From Pseudomonadota bacterium (GTDB lineage Bacteria; Pseudomonadota; Gammaproteobacteria; Halothiobacillales; Halothiobacillaceae), in contig JAJYYE010000004.1 of NCBI GenBank assembly GCA_021801265.1, positions 1-64,000 of the forward strand: a DNA stretch of 64,000 nt, in the 5' to 3' direction. The notes under the pieces are model-generated. The model saw only the letters and a program-made list of their open reading frames with translations. It did not search any database and had not been told where the DNA came from. A program made the position numbers and the translations under genes. Positions within the stretch are counted from its first letter, which is position 1; the number at the start of each line of letters is the position of its first letter. Of the stretch, positions 49,496-58,548 are shown piece after piece.

Positions 49496-50927
49496 GGTGT
49501 CTGGGCGCTAATGTCATGGGTAGACCGTCTTTTGGCCGCAAAGTTAAACGACACTCAATGCCCATCACATGATCCGGTTGAAGTTTGGCTTCAAAGCGTT
49601 GCGCGAGCGTTGCCAGGCACAGAATGCCTTCGGTCAAGCCAAAACGCAGCCCCAGACAAACGCGGTGTCCTACGCTGAATGGCACATAAACAAATTTATC
49701 GGGGCGGGTTTGACCGGGCAGGAATCGCTCGGGAAAAAAGTGATTGGGTTTTTCCCAAAAGAGCTCATGGCGGTGCAGTAACCAAGGCAATACCAGCACG
49801 ATGGAATCAGGTTTGAGCTGTTTGCCGCGAATTTCATCACCCGCCCTCGCCTGCCGGCTCAAAAGAGGCACCGGGGGATACAACCGCATCGTTTCCTCAA
49901 ACACGGCACGGGTATAAGGCAAATGGGCGACATCATCCAGGGTGGGCGCGCGATCGCCCAGGACGCGATCGAGTTCTTCATGCAGAAGTGTTGCCGCACG
50001 CGGATGATGATCGAGCAAATACCACGCCCAAGCCAATGAATTTGCAGTAGTTTCATGACCGGCCATAAACATGACAATGGCTTCGTTGCGCACATCGACC
50101 AATTTAAGCGGACAACGTTTGGGGGCTGAGTTTTTTCCCGCATGCTCACCCAACAAGAGTGACAGCAGGGTCACGGTGGACTTATCGGTGCGGGTTTCAT
50201 GCCGGGCAATGATATGGTCAATGACCTCATGGATTTTGCTCGCCGCCCTCATCGCCCGAATTCGTGCCAGCGGATTACGCATCCATTTGAGGAACGACAA
50301 ACCAAACGTATCAGCCAGACTTAATTGTTCGATTGCTTTTTGGTAGTCAGAAAAACTGTTTACCACCTGAGCCGCTTCGGCATCAGATGTGTCGTCACCA
50401 AAAATGGTGCGACCAATAATGCGCGAGGTCAGTTTAGCCATTTCATGCAGCATATCCACCATGCCGTGGGGCGGCAGTGTCGCCCACTGATCGGCCAGTT
50501 CTTGTGCCGATTCAACCATGATCTCCGCGAACCCTGGCAACCGATCCGCTTCAAACGCCGGTGCGCAATAGGCGCGTCGATCTTTCCATAATTCGCCATC
50601 GCTCACAAACAAGCCATCACCCAGCAAGGGTTCGAGTGAATTTCGCATCTGCGGGCTTTTGCGATCGTAATTATCGTGCGCGTCCAAAAAAACGTGCCGC
50701 ACGGTATCGGGGCTATTGCAGACAAAATAATGTTGATTAAGCAATTGAAAATCGAATGTCAAACCACGATAAGCGCGCTCCGGCCAAACAACCAGCAAAT
50801 TGGTTCTTAATTCAAATAACGATTTGATATCCCCCATCCATTGAGCCGGCGGACGAACCGTGATCGGCACGGGTTCATCTATCTCCCGAACGGATTCAGG
50901 TAAATCCAACCGCTTAAATTGGCTCAT
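49488..50927 (-). CDS. Cytochrome P450 in a surface-glycan operon
   Basis: A 479-residue haem monooxygenase with all hallmarks. The I-helix oxygen-binding motif is AGHETTANS (about 295-303), the K-helix ExxR is EETMR (about 355), and the haem loop FSVGHRVCLGLRF has the iron-ligand cysteine at about 424. No membrane anchor is obvious. It resembles bacterial class I-type P450s that act on fatty acids or terpenoids, but substrate and redox partners cannot be read. It is 31 bases after the phosphotransferase stop and overlaps the acyltransferase. P450s are not part of known capsule loci. Confidence 0.93.
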   Translation of the reverse strand: MSQFKRLDLPESVREIDEPVPITVRPPAQWMGDIKSLFELRTNLLVVWPERAYRGLTFDFQLLNQHYFVCNSPDTVRHVFLDAHDNYDRKSPQMRNSLEPLLGDGLFVSDGELWKDRRAYCAPAFEADRLPGFAEIMVESAQELADQWATLPPHGMVDMLHEMAKLTSRIIGRTIFGDDTSDAEAAQVVNSFSDYQKAIEQLSLADTFGLSFLKWMRNPLARIRAMRAASKIHEVIDHIIARHETRTDKSTVTLLSLLLGEHAGKNSAPKRCPLKLVDVRNEAIVMFMAGHETTANSLAWAWYLLDHHPRAATLLHEELDRVLGDRAPTLDDVAHLPYTRAVFEETMRLYPPVPLLSRQARAGDEIRGKQLKPDSIVLVLPWLLHRHELFWEKPNHFFPERFLPGQTRPDKFVYVPFSVGHRVCLGLRFGLTEGILCLATLAQRFEAKLQPDHVMGIECRLTLRPKDGLPMTLAPRHHG

Positions 50928-50958
50928 GATTCAAATAACCCCAATACAATTCGTACGA

Positions 50959-52464
50959 TTAGAGCAAAAAATGCCCAAGTTCCTGCACAGAGAATATCTT
51001 TTGTTTTGAGTCCACACGAAACGATTGATCCATTTTTTTCGTATCAAATACAAAAAAAGGCGTATGTCCCGAAGGCATGCCATAGTGTTGATAAACGGTA
51101 TCCATAATGGGCACATGATCACCATACCACAGCAATTTTCCCGGTCGCTGCGCATTCTCTGTCAACAAATGCATTAAATTTTTCGCCATTGCCCCCGCGT
51201 TACGCCAATGCCTGAGATAAATTGCGAGATCACGGCATTGCTCAGGTTGTAGTTCCGTAAATAGCGCCTGCATCTCATGCGATGAAATGGGCTCCAAATG
51301 CAGGGGGCCGTGGTTTTCCATGGTGACAACAAAGACGAACACCGGCTGCGGCGACTCCTGAATAAGCTGTTCGACAAATTGAAACAGCGCATGATCCGCA
51401 ACATAAGGCCCAAATCGCGTTGCCTGGTCAAAGGCTGAAATATCATAAAACTCATCAAATCCGAGCAACGGATAAACCCGATCCCGTGCATAGAAACTGG
51501 CGGGATAGGGATGAATCGCCACCGTTCGATACCCTTGTTCCTTAAAACGCCGCACCAGACTCGCCTCAGGTCGGCGACTGATCAGTCGGTATGGGTTAAA
51601 GCCATGAACACCCAGGCTTTTGGGCAAAACGCCGGTTAAAAAAGCAAACTCGCTGCGCACGGTATTTGCACCCCAGGCAGGCACTTCAACTTCGCCAAAA
51701 ACAAACGCCTGTTGAAGCACTTCATCAAAATCGGAACCCAATTGTTTGGCAATTGATGGACAAATTAAACGCGGATCAAAAAACGATTCGCTCTGAACCG
51801 CAATCACATGAGGTCGCGGTTCCGGCGTCCCTGACAGGGCAGAATGGGCAAAGGGCGATAGCAACGGGGGCTTTTGAGAAAATTGCGCAATCGCATAGGC
51901 CCAATAAAACGCAACCAATCCGAGGTTATAAACATCTATCTGAGGCTCAACGGATATTGCAGGCCGCATCAAATGGCCTGCAACGAGGAGAAACACACCA
52001 AACATACCCATCACACCCAGGTTGAATAACCCATGGGATGACGAAGTTACCGATGGCTCCAAGCCAAACCCCAAGCCGATGGCCACAGCCACACCGACCA
52101 CGACCAAAAGCGCCCGGCCAATGCCAAAAAACGGCAAGAATAAACGCGGGTGTTTAAATAAATCGACGATGTAATCATAATCCTGAAACAGAAACGGTTC
52201 TTTCAGCACCTCAAACTTTGCATTATTTGCAAACACCAATAACAGCCAGAGTGCCAGCAGAATCAACGTGGAGAATATGGGTCGCCCCAGCCCCCAGGCA
52301 AACAGCGCAAACAGTACGAGCCATAATCCCGAGGTGAGTAAAAAACTCGACCAGGGACGCCGCCAGGGCAGCGTTAATTTTGGCCGGACTAATTGCTCCA
52401 CACCAAAAATCAGCAAAAGCCCAATAAAGGCGCAACTCCAGGCAAGCACGAGCGGGGGTGTCAT
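50959..52464 (-). CDS. LTA synthase-like membrane sulfatase/phosphotransferase
   Basis: About 501 residues, with roughly five N-terminal transmembrane helices (to about 190) and an extracytoplasmic alkaline-phosphatase-superfamily domain. Metal and nucleophile residues can be seen: glutamate in VIAVQSESFFDPR, threonine nucleophile in GANTVRSEFAFLTG, ENHGPLHLEPIS, and the DH pair in LLWYGDHVPIMD. The family transfers phosphoglycerol or phosphoethanolamine to glycans or lipids from membrane donors. The start overlaps the dehydrogenase stop (TAATG), which favours 52464 over the upstream start at 52533. The donor and acceptor are unknown. Confidence 0.88.
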   Translation of the reverse strand: MTPPLVLAWSCAFIGLLLIFGVEQLVRPKLTLPWRRPWSSFLLTSGLWLVLFALFAWGLGRPIFSTLILLALWLLLVFANNAKFEVLKEPFLFQDYDYIVDLFKHPRLFLPFFGIGRALLVVVGVAVAIGLGFGLEPSVTSSSHGLFNLGVMGMFGVFLLVAGHLMRPAISVEPQIDVYNLGLVAFYWAYAIAQFSQKPPLLSPFAHSALSGTPEPRPHVIAVQSESFFDPRLICPSIAKQLGSDFDEVLQQAFVFGEVEVPAWGANTVRSEFAFLTGVLPKSLGVHGFNPYRLISRRPEASLVRRFKEQGYRTVAIHPYPASFYARDRVYPLLGFDEFYDISAFDQATRFGPYVADHALFQFVEQLIQESPQPVFVFVVTMENHGPLHLEPISSHEMQALFTELQPEQCRDLAIYLRHWRNAGAMAKNLMHLLTENAQRPGKLLWYGDHVPIMDTVYQHYGMPSGHTPFFVFDTKKMDQSFRVDSKQKIFSVQELGHFLL

Positions 52465-53246
52465 TATTTCACGCCATAACCCATCAAACGCACCAACCAG
52501 GTAGATACAGACGCAGGTAATACGGCCAACCACCAGGTGCCAAAATTGAGTGGGAATGGAAAGCTGATCCGCGCTTTATTGCGCGCCAATCCGTTATGAA
52601 TGATAGCTGCGGCTCTTTCGGGCGACATTTCAAACGTTTTTGGCCCAAGCATGGCATCGCACATGGGGGAGCTGACATAACCGGGCATCACGACGTTTAC
52701 CCGAACCCCCTTGTGTGCCAGGCCACCGCGCAAGGCTTCTGCATAGGCTTTCAGTCCGGCTTTACTGGCACAATACGAAGGCGTGACCGGCAGGCCAAAA
52801 TAGCCGGCCAACGAACTGATGAACACCATTTGACCATATTGGCGTTGCTGCATAAACCGCGCGACCAAATCGGCCATGGCCATCACGGCCACCAGGTTTA
52901 AATGGATGAGCTCATCCGACGCCTGCCAGTCCTCCCCCGATATGCCATGGTGGGTGGACACATTCGTATTCATACCCGCGTTAAAAATCACCAAATCCGG
53001 ACGTGTTTCCTCAAGAATCGACCGCATCCATACCCGAGCAGACTCCGGTATCGCCAAATCAGCCGGCATCAACACAACTTCTGCACCCAGGGATTCGCAA
53101 TTTTTTTGAACCCGCTGCAAGCGTGACTCATCCCGCCCCTGCAAAATCAGGGTAATACCCAACCCAGCGTATCGCTCGGCCAATGCTGCGCCAATCGAGC
53201 CGCTGGCGCCCGTAATCACAATCACCTGAGGGTTAAATGTTCGCAT
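52464..53246 (-). CDS. Short-chain dehydrogenase/reductase
   Basis: A 260-residue classical SDR. The NAD(P)-binding motif is VITGASGSIGAALAERY, NAGMNTN is seen, and the active site is ISSLAGYFGLPVTPSYCASK with the YxxxK motif and the serine. ADLA in the second strand and GRDES suggest NADP use. The C-terminus is hydrophobic (TWWLAVLPASVSTWLVRLMG), so it may associate with membranes, as in enzymes acting on lipids. It lies within the glycan operon, overlapping both neighbours. Confidence 0.9.
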   Translation of the reverse strand: MRTFNPQVIVITGASGSIGAALAERYAGLGITLILQGRDESRLQRVQKNCESLGAEVVLMPADLAIPESARVWMRSILEETRPDLVIFNAGMNTNVSTHHGISGEDWQASDELIHLNLVAVMAMADLVARFMQQRQYGQMVFISSLAGYFGLPVTPSYCASKAGLKAYAEALRGGLAHKGVRVNVVMPGYVSSPMCDAMLGPKTFEMSPERAAAIIHNGLARNKARISFPFPLNFGTWWLAVLPASVSTWLVRLMGYGVK

Positions 53247-54486
53247 GGGGCATATCCTCAGTGATCAATTGTTCAATGGGGGATTGCGCTGCAAGCAGGC
53301 GGGGGATTGCCCCGTCAATGGCCATCTGGATGCCTGTTTTGCAATAGAATCCACCATTGATCTGGGTGGTAGCCAAGGCAACACTGCGAAAGGCCGTAAA
53401 TAAGGCATTATCGGGCTTAATCGGGTTCTGCCAAAACTCATTCAAATGGCGACATGTAACCAAACCATCCAGGGCATAAATCGAGGGCGCCAGAGAGGCA
53501 ACCGGCGTACCCCGCTCCAGGGCCAGCGTGCCAACCGTGCTGTTGGCCACCACCACCCCATGCGCGCAACGCACCATCGTCTCTAAATCGCCTTTTTCAA
53601 AGAATAAAACCCGATGTGCAATTTCATACCGGTTGGCTAACGCAGAACAAACCTGTTCATGTGAAACCAACCCCGGATCCAACGGATGATTTTTAACCAG
53701 CAATAGCGCCTCAGGCGGCGCAAATTTGGCAAAAGATTCAATCACCGCGCGCATGACACCACCAACCCCATCAAAAGACGAGTGATCGCGGATTTGCGCA
53801 TCGCCATCAAGCTGTAATGGCAGTAGAAAAAATGGTTGCCCCGTCTGTAATACCCGGGAAAAACGTTGCTGATCAGATCCCCCCCTGCGCCTTAACCGCA
53901 GCATACGCCACACATATCCGGCGTACTCCTTCGGTGCGGAGTAAATAGCGTGCGTGCGATAGCTTGGGAAGAAGAAAGGGTTCAGGGCACCGGCTGCATG
54001 ATAAATGACATCATGCACAACCCGTTGATTAAATGGCATTTTAAAAGGGGTTCGCACAGGAACGACATGAATCAGATCAGCAACCTGCCGAAACCATTCG
54101 GCATTTTTGGGCAACTGCGAGTGCCCATTCACCCCCCCGCGCTCAAGCGTAATCCAATGCGGTCTGAAATACCCTTCCTCAAATACATGAATACGCAGTT
54201 TCAGCTTGTTGGCTGCCTCAATAAACGGCCGATGAACGGGCCGCCGATCGCCGAACAAGACAATATCGGTAATGGCGTGATCGACCAGAACCGATCGGCT
54301 CCATGCGGGCAATAATTCCAGTGAGTCGTGGAAGCTCAGCGCACCCGACTGCCGCCAGTACACGACATCACCCACATTAAAATTAACCTTGAACACCCGA
54401 TGCTTAACCGCATGTAAACGCGCGGCAAGTTCTGAAAAAAAAGGAGTTGCAGGCCCTTGTAAAAATAAGAAACTCCGCTCATTCAT
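53233..54486 (-). CDS. kpsS: KpsS-like beta-Kdo transferase (capsule anchor synthesis)
   Basis: About 417 residues. Clear KpsS-like stretches: FLFLQGPATPFFSELAARL at the N-terminus, VFEEGYFRPHWITLERGGVN, LLPLQLDGDAQIRDHSSFDG, LLLVKNHPLDPG and NSTVGTLALERGTPV. KpsS adds the first Kdo to lyso-phosphatidylglycerol to start the poly-Kdo linker of group 2-type capsules, using CMP-Kdo. The ATG overlaps the kpsC-like stop (ATGA), which fixes the start at 54486. Confidence 0.9.
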   Translation of the reverse strand: MNERSFLFLQGPATPFFSELAARLHAVKHRVFKVNFNVGDVVYWRQSGALSFHDSLELLPAWSRSVLVDHAITDIVLFGDRRPVHRPFIEAANKLKLRIHVFEEGYFRPHWITLERGGVNGHSQLPKNAEWFRQVADLIHVVPVRTPFKMPFNQRVVHDVIYHAAGALNPFFFPSYRTHAIYSAPKEYAGYVWRMLRLRRRGGSDQQRFSRVLQTGQPFFLLPLQLDGDAQIRDHSSFDGVGGVMRAVIESFAKFAPPEALLLVKNHPLDPGLVSHEQVCSALANRYEIAHRVLFFEKGDLETMVRCAHGVVVANSTVGTLALERGTPVASLAPSIYALDGLVTCRHLNEFWQNPIKPDNALFTAFRSVALATTQINGGFYCKTGIQMAIDGAIPRLLAAQSPIEQLITEDMPHANI

Positions 54487-55574
54487 CGCACACCAACCAC
54501 CCGTCGTAAAATCCAGCGAAAACCATAACGCCACCAGGCAAGCTGGTTGCCCTTGCGGGTTTTTTCCATCAGCAAAAACTGAACCGCCGCCTCTGGCTCA
54601 ATGAATGTCTGCTGATCCGCGTCAAAATACAAGGGATATTCGATCAAGACACCCGCCACCAATTCATCGATAGATAACGCGTGTGTTCGGCGTTCCAGCG
54701 GTATTAAATCCTCAGTCAGCCCCCAACCGCTATAAAAGGGTTGGCCGTAGCAAACCACCCTTACGCCCCGCAACAGCGCTTCAAAACCAGTGAGCGATGT
54801 CATCACATGCACCTCATCCACCTGGGTCAACAGTGTCGCCATATCTGCATCAATCACCACCTCATCGACATATTGAGTGGCGCCCTGCTCGCCGATACCT
54901 TCAGCACGTAAACGGGCGACCACATCGGGATGCGGTTTATAAATGAGATAAGCCTCCGTGCCACAACGGGCACGTGCGGCTTCAAGTAACCCAATATTTG
55001 TCTTGATCAACGGTGCACCAAACGCCAGTGACGCATCAGTTTCCACTTGGCCCACCACCAAAACCACGCGTTTTGCGGTGTTTGGTCGTTGCCAATTGAT
55101 CGCACCCACATTGTATTTGGTTAAGCCCGCCCGCACGACTTGTGCACGCAAACAGGCTGCACGTTTCAGCAAAGCGTCATCAAATGATTGGGCTTCGAGT
55201 ATCTGTTCAAGGCGCGAAGGATGGCGCGCATCGTAATACATGCCTACCGGATCCAGCACCCAGGAAATAGGCCGAATTAAATCCGCGCCCAATCCGACTG
55301 AACGTAAAAAGCCATCTTCAATGCGCACGACACGCCAGCGCTTGCCTGCTTGTACATCAGCATCCAAATCAGCAGAACCCCACAGCACAATGAGTGCGTC
55401 CAAAGGCGCATCATCCAACGATTTAATAAACCGCACCGAAGATGAGTTCGGAAAGCAGGTGCGAACCGCAGGCTGCTTCCAGGCGGAAAAACCCCAGACA
55501 AAGACGGGTTCATTCACTTGAGCGGGATGCCAAAAATGTGTGCTGGAATCGATGTCAATCACCCTGGCCATCAC
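54483..55574 (-). CDS. Single-module KpsC-like beta-Kdo transferase
   Basis: About 363 residues resembling the C-terminal module of KpsC: RIEDGFLRSVGLGADLIRPI, VLDPVGMYYDARHPSRLE, LTKYNVG, VLVVGQVETDAS, YLIYKPHPDV and MTSLTGFEALLRG, then GQPFYSGWGLTEDL. Canonical KpsC has about 670 residues with two homologous modules making alternating linkages. Here only one module is present, as a separate protein without a visible second partner. It works with the KpsS-like protein directly downstream. A linker with only one linkage type, or only one extra Kdo, is a possibility. Two ATGs (55574 and 55571) are adjacent. Confidence 0.88.
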   Translation of the reverse strand: MMARVIDIDSSTHFWHPAQVNEPVFVWGFSAWKQPAVRTCFPNSSSVRFIKSLDDAPLDALIVLWGSADLDADVQAGKRWRVVRIEDGFLRSVGLGADLIRPISWVLDPVGMYYDARHPSRLEQILEAQSFDDALLKRAACLRAQVVRAGLTKYNVGAINWQRPNTAKRVVLVVGQVETDASLAFGAPLIKTNIGLLEAARARCGTEAYLIYKPHPDVVARLRAEGIGEQGATQYVDEVVIDADMATLLTQVDEVHVMTSLTGFEALLRGVRVVCYGQPFYSGWGLTEDLIPLERRTHALSIDELVAGVLIEYPLYFDADQQTFIEPEAAVQFLLMEKTRKGNQLAWWRYGFRWILRRVVGVR

Positions 55575-56721
55575 CCTGGACTGTCTTTAATAAATGATCC
55601 ACACGCATAAAATGCGCATGCCATGAAGGCACCGTGAATGACTGCATTCTACGCAATTGATCAATCCGGCGTGGCGAATCACCTTGGGTAAAGTCCAGCA
55701 CGGCCTGTCGCCAGCCAAGTCCATCTTGCGGATTCAAATACTCTGGAATATCCGCCGCCAATTCACGAAATACATCCAGATCGCTCGCAATCACCGGGCA
55801 CTGTTGCGAAAGTGCTTCGATCAAAGGCAAACCATACCCTTCAACAAACGCAGGAAACAACAGGGCTTGCGCGTGATGCAACCAGGTCGCCAATTCCTCA
55901 TCGGTACAGTGGGGCAGCTCAATGACAGCGTAATGAATGGCGGGGCAACGCTCCAACAAATCCACCACCTGCTCACACTCCCAACCCCGTTGACCAATCA
56001 CCACTAACTTGGGTGTTTGCTCGCCGAATTCACGCACCAAATCGCGCCACAATTGCAAAATCAATAAATGATTTTTTCTCGGTTCAATCGTACCAAGCAT
56101 CACAAAATACGGCTCGGCCATCGGGCGGCTTAATTTTGGAATACTTAATTTAGCGGGCCCAAGCAGCGCAACAACACAGGGTGGCAAACGGGGGTAAAAA
56201 TTTTGCGCATACTCTGCCAACCGTTCTGCCGTATCCTGGGAATTGACAATGATTCCGACCCCACTTTCCAGCATCGTGGTCAACCTCCGCGCATGACGGC
56301 TGGATTCACCCGCTCGGCAATACTCTGGATGAGAAACCGGAATTAAATCATGGAGAAAATACACGACGCGGAAATCAAATTTCCGTACATTTTCCTGATA
56401 CTGGGCCGAATCCAAACCACTGTGGCCTGTGTTAAGCAACACGGTGCCCTTTCGTGGCCTTTGCCAATGAACACAGTAAGCCTTACCCACCAGCCAACGC
56501 ACCAAGGTCGAAAATCGGGCACTCGGCTTCAATAAAGCCGCAAACAGGTCTTGAGCATCGGCACCATCCAAAAAGACCCAACGCCCCGCGACACGAACCA
56601 GTGCATCCGAACGTGGCCCGTAATAACGCACATACTCAAGCCCCACACGATCAACCCCCGTCGGCAAGCGCGCCTGAAGCGTCCGATCAACCAGGCGGGT
56701 GACGTCAATAATCATCGACAA
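55555..56721 (-). CDS. GT4-family glycosyltransferase
   Basis: A 388-residue GT-B glycosyltransferase. The N-terminal domain has MIIDVTRLVDRTLQARLPTG, and VYFLHDLIPVSHPEY. The C-terminal donor-binding domain has VMLGTIEPRKNHLLIL, and the family motif FPAFVEGYGLPLIEALSQQC, with the EX7E glutamates. The nucleotide sugar donor is unknown. It starts right after the export-protein gene and overlaps the kpsC-like gene by 20 bases. Confidence 0.92.
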   Translation of the reverse strand: MSMIIDVTRLVDRTLQARLPTGVDRVGLEYVRYYGPRSDALVRVAGRWVFLDGADAQDLFAALLKPSARFSTLVRWLVGKAYCVHWQRPRKGTVLLNTGHSGLDSAQYQENVRKFDFRVVYFLHDLIPVSHPEYCRAGESSRHARRLTTMLESGVGIIVNSQDTAERLAEYAQNFYPRLPPCVVALLGPAKLSIPKLSRPMAEPYFVMLGTIEPRKNHLLILQLWRDLVREFGEQTPKLVVIGQRGWECEQVVDLLERCPAIHYAVIELPHCTDEELATWLHHAQALLFPAFVEGYGLPLIEALSQQCPVIASDLDVFRELAADIPEYLNPQDGLGWRQAVLDFTQGDSPRRIDQLRRMQSFTVPSWHAHFMRVDHLLKTVQGDGQGD

Positions 56722-57894
56722 TTATTGACCAATCGTTTTCAGCGACGTGATGGAATAAATCGACGAAGTCAGAATATTCAAGAATTTCTGTAGCTCCGCA
56801 CCCGGCGAGTTCGCCACATACACCACATCTTTATCGTGCATCATGAAGTTTTGCGCCAACAGCATCGAAGCGGGTTGACGCAAGTTCAGCTCGAACACCA
56901 CCGGCAACTTGCCGTCTGAGGTCAGCGGGAGATTATCTGACAATGAGCCCAAGCTCTCGGGTGATTCAAACCGGAATACGAATACCCCACCGGCATCGGC
57001 GCGCGTATCTTGCAAGCCACCAACCCGTGCGAGGGTTTGCGCGAGCGAGATCCCCTGTGATTCAAAATCAAGCTCTTTATTTTCGGTTGTCGCGCCCAAT
57101 ACGGTTAATTTCAATGGCCTGTTCAATACCGTGACGACATCGCCCGGCATCAACTGGACATTTTGGGTAGGCTCCTGGATCACGCGCTCCAGCGGCATCG
57201 ACAACACATGACCCTCGCGGGATAACTGAATGGTTTCTTTATCGACCGATTGGCGCACGCCGCCAGCCGCTGCCAGCGCATCAAGCAAACGCTCCCCTCG
57301 CGCCGTGAGCGGCATTCTCAGGCTTTTACCGACATCGCCAACAATGGTTACCGTCGATGTCGCATTATTCGCCATGCGCACCAAAACCTGAGGATCATGC
57401 GCCTTGCCCGCTAATCGTTTCTCGATGGCCGTTTGAATTTGCGTTGGTGTAAGCCCGGTAGCATGAATGCTTCCCGCAAACGGAATTTCAATATCACCCT
57501 TCGCGGATACCATCTGTTCAGGGAAAGAGATCATCTGCGTTGTTGCGTTGCCTCCCATCGCAATCGCGGCACCCGACGAAAACAACGTAGCCGGTGGCGC
57601 TTCCCACAAACTGATAGCCAGTACATCACCGGCGCCTACCAAATAAGACGCCCCCAAGTCATCCTTGAACCGAGTCGAAAAAGAAGCATGCTTCCGGGCC
57701 TCCTGCAACTGATGCAGCACCACATCATCAATATTAATCAGATGGATATCGGGGTTCGGCTTTTGGGCATCCTCTTTGATCACAGAGGCAGACGGGCCAC
57801 TGGAGGGTAACCATTGAGCGGTTGAGGCACAACCTTGCAGAAACAATAACGGCACAAAAGTAAAGATACCGAGTCGAACTTTGGAACGATACAA
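56722..57894 (-). CDS. Polysaccharide export outer-membrane lipoprotein (Wza/KpsD family)
   Basis: A 390-residue outer-membrane polysaccharide exporter. Signal peptide with lipobox LFLQGC (cysteine about 22), the Poly_export domain with YLVGAGDVLAISLWE and GDIEIPFAGSIHATGLTP, followed by SLBB-type beta-grasp domains (VTIVGDVGKS and LTVLGATTENK). Size is closest to CtrA/BexD-type proteins of capsule systems. Start is TTG with GAGG about nine bases ahead. It is the first gene of the operon, with about 210 bases of AT-rich leader upstream. Confidence 0.92.
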   Translation of the reverse strand: MYRSKVRLGIFTFVPLLFLQGCASTAQWLPSSGPSASVIKEDAQKPNPDIHLINIDDVVLHQLQEARKHASFSTRFKDDLGASYLVGAGDVLAISLWEAPPATLFSSGAAIAMGGNATTQMISFPEQMVSAKGDIEIPFAGSIHATGLTPTQIQTAIEKRLAGKAHDPQVLVRMANNATSTVTIVGDVGKSLRMPLTARGERLLDALAAAGGVRQSVDKETIQLSREGHVLSMPLERVIQEPTQNVQLMPGDVVTVLNRPLKLTVLGATTENKELDFESQGISLAQTLARVGGLQDTRADAGGVFVFRFESPESLGSLSDNLPLTSDGKLPVVFELNLRQPASMLLAQNFMMHDKDVVYVANSPGAELQKFLNILTSSIYSITSLKTIGQ

Positions 57895-58107
57895 AATATA
57901 AAACCTCAGAAAACTTTAAAAATACTTTTAAATCAATGGGTAAAAACTAAAAATGAATTACGACAGTCAGGAGGCAACCCAAAAATTCCGATGCATTATC
58001 ACACCCATAAAACATTCATGAGCGTATTTTTAACCAAGACACAGGGATGACATGCCACACCGATCCATAAAAATTGCCTAATTACCACTTGTAATCAAGT
58101 AGTTGAA

Positions 58108-58548
58108 CTAAACCCGGAGCACCGTCACCGCACTCGCCCGCATGAACCGCTTAAACCCCTTATCGAAGGTAACCAAATGTGCATGATGCCACTGAGCGGC
58201 GGCGGCTATCCACGCATCAGGAATGGCATTGCCCGTCAAATGATGCTGCAGGCATAGCTGCGCAAACATCGGGAACTCATCGCCAAGCGGCAGTAAAACC
58301 ACCCCTGGCGCATTAAGTACCGCCGCCAGGAACGCATGTGCCGCCGTTACCGGTGTCGGCTCAACAAATATTTTTGGATGGGTAACCAAACGAAGAAAAC
58401 CCGAAGCCACCATGGGCAAGATAACCAAAGTACCCGTTTCAGCATGACCAACCAGCGCAGCTTCCAGCCACGCAAGTGCGGGAATATGATGCGGATGATC
58501 CTGACGCGAAGCCGCGACCAATACAGTCACATCCGGTGTCACCGTCAA
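58108..58548 (-). CDS. VapC-type PIN-domain toxin
   Basis: A 146-residue PIN ribonuclease toxin. Acidic residues of the catalytic site are visible: DVTVLVAA near residue 6, IPDAWIAAAAQWH around 108 and LVTFDKGFKRF around 128. It belongs to the subgroup whose second motif reads SGFLRLVTHPKIF. It overlaps the antitoxin stop by 4 bases, the typical arrangement. The toxin would cut RNA; targets are unknown. Confidence 0.9.
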   Translation of the reverse strand: MTVTPDVTVLVAASRQDHPHHIPALAWLEAALVGHAETGTLVILPMVASGFLRLVTHPKIFVEPTPVTAAHAFLAAVLNAPGVVLLPLGDEFPMFAQLCLQHHLTGNAIPDAWIAAAAQWHHAHLVTFDKGFKRFMRASAVTVLRV

